Both the position numbers and the translations under genes were made by a program. Below, one piece after another: positions 6,076 through 6,152 of a DNA stretch of 6,152 bases. This stretch comes from JBGSLN01 sp041740675. Its GTDB lineage: Bacteria > Pseudomonadota > Gammaproteobacteria > JBGSLN01. A model generated the notes under the pieces. The model was not told the origin of the DNA. It was given only the letters and a program-made list of their open reading frames with translations, and ran no database searches. Position 1 is the first letter of the stretch, and each line of letters opens with the position of its first letter. The stretch spans positions 1 through 6,152 of the forward strand of contig JBGSLN010000327.1 of NCBI GenBank assembly GCA_041740675.1, written 5' to 3'.

Positions 6076-6114
6076 CCCTTGAAATCTTGACAGATAGCCC
6101 CATATGGCTATCAT
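6076..6114 (+). promoter_or_regulatory. overlapping heat-shock (sigma32) and sigma70 promoters at the right edge
   Basis: CCCTTGAA (6076-6083), a 14-bp spacer and CCCCATAT (6098-6105) form a near-consensus sigma32 promoter. Interleaved with it, TTGACA (6087-6092), a 16-bp spacer and TATCAT (6109-6114) form a strong sigma70 promoter with a perfect -35 and a 5/6 -10. Both face right. Initiation near 6112 or 6121 would give a leader of about 30-40 nt to the ATG at 6150-6152, where the window ends. The downstream gene is not visible. The promoter type suggests a major chaperone gene, most likely groES of a groESL operon, but that is an inference. No CIRCE repeat is present. Confidence 0.8.
6093..6112. 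repeat. dyad symmetry inside the heat-shock promoter
   Basis: GATAGCC (6093-6099) and GGCTATC (6106-6112) are perfect inverted 7-bp arms around CCATAT. A shorter palindrome, CCATATGG (6100-6107), overlaps the centre. The dyad covers the sigma32 -10 and most of the sigma70 spacer, where a repressor would block both promoters. It lies upstream of the expected start sites, so it would act as DNA, not RNA. Confidence 0.5.
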
Positions 6115-6152
6115 TGGCATACTGAAAAGTAAGCTTTATAGAAAGTTTAATG

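Noticed and set aside
6093..6112. CIRCE element (HrcA site) upstream of the right-edge gene
   Set aside because: The dyad GATAGCC/GGCTATC does not resemble TTAGCACTC-N9-GAGTGCTAA. Control appears to be by sigma32.
1..6152. tRNA or rRNA genes, CRISPR arrays, insertion sequences or attachment sites
   Set aside because: No clustered direct repeats, transposase-like reading frames, terminal inverted repeats or tRNA-like folds were seen on either strand.

Overview
The window is AT-rich DNA from a gammaproteobacterium, most likely an intracellular member of the Legionellales (Legionella, Coxiella or Rickettsiella-like). Three things point there. The oligoribonuclease and DsbD are of gammaproteobacterial type. 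A 910-residue protein looks like a host-directed phosphoinositide phosphatase effector. A tandem TTAAGA element resembling a PmrA box, the regulator of many Dot/Icm effector genes, lies upstream of that protein. The genus cannot be fixed from the sequence alone.

Layout, left to right. Positions 1-111 hold the last 36 codons of an unrecognised gene (+). Positions 172-717 encode oligoribonuclease, orn (+). It converges with, and overlaps by 22 bp, a 910-aa gene on the minus strand (3428 to 696). That gene carries a CX5R phosphatase loop of the SopB/IpgD/SidF/SidP type with unusual acidic substitutions. A 327-bp non-coding stretch (3429-3755) separates it from a small divergent gene (3756-4121, +) for an exported four-cysteine protein. 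The stretch contains the PmrA-like repeat, two inverted repeats and a strong extended -10 promoter. On the minus strand, 5950 to 4160 encodes DsbD, the inner-membrane reductant exporter of the periplasm, with all six catalytic cysteines present. The last 200 bp (5951-6152) hold a hairpin in the dsbD leader. They also hold, facing right, a near-consensus heat-shock (sigma32) promoter that overlaps a strong sigma70 promoter. The window ends on an ATG, probably the start of a heat-shock gene such as groES, which is an inference.

How the genes relate. Orn and DsbD are housekeeping genes. The large phosphatase-like gene and the small exported protein look like accessory genes lying between them. 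The four-cysteine exported protein would depend on periplasmic disulfide chemistry, the system DsbD serves, but nothing more than adjacency links them. The main discovery candidate is the 910-aa protein: a probable translocated lipid (or other) phosphatase with a divergent catalytic loop, a Ser/Thr/Asn-rich linker and hydrophobic C-terminal segments.
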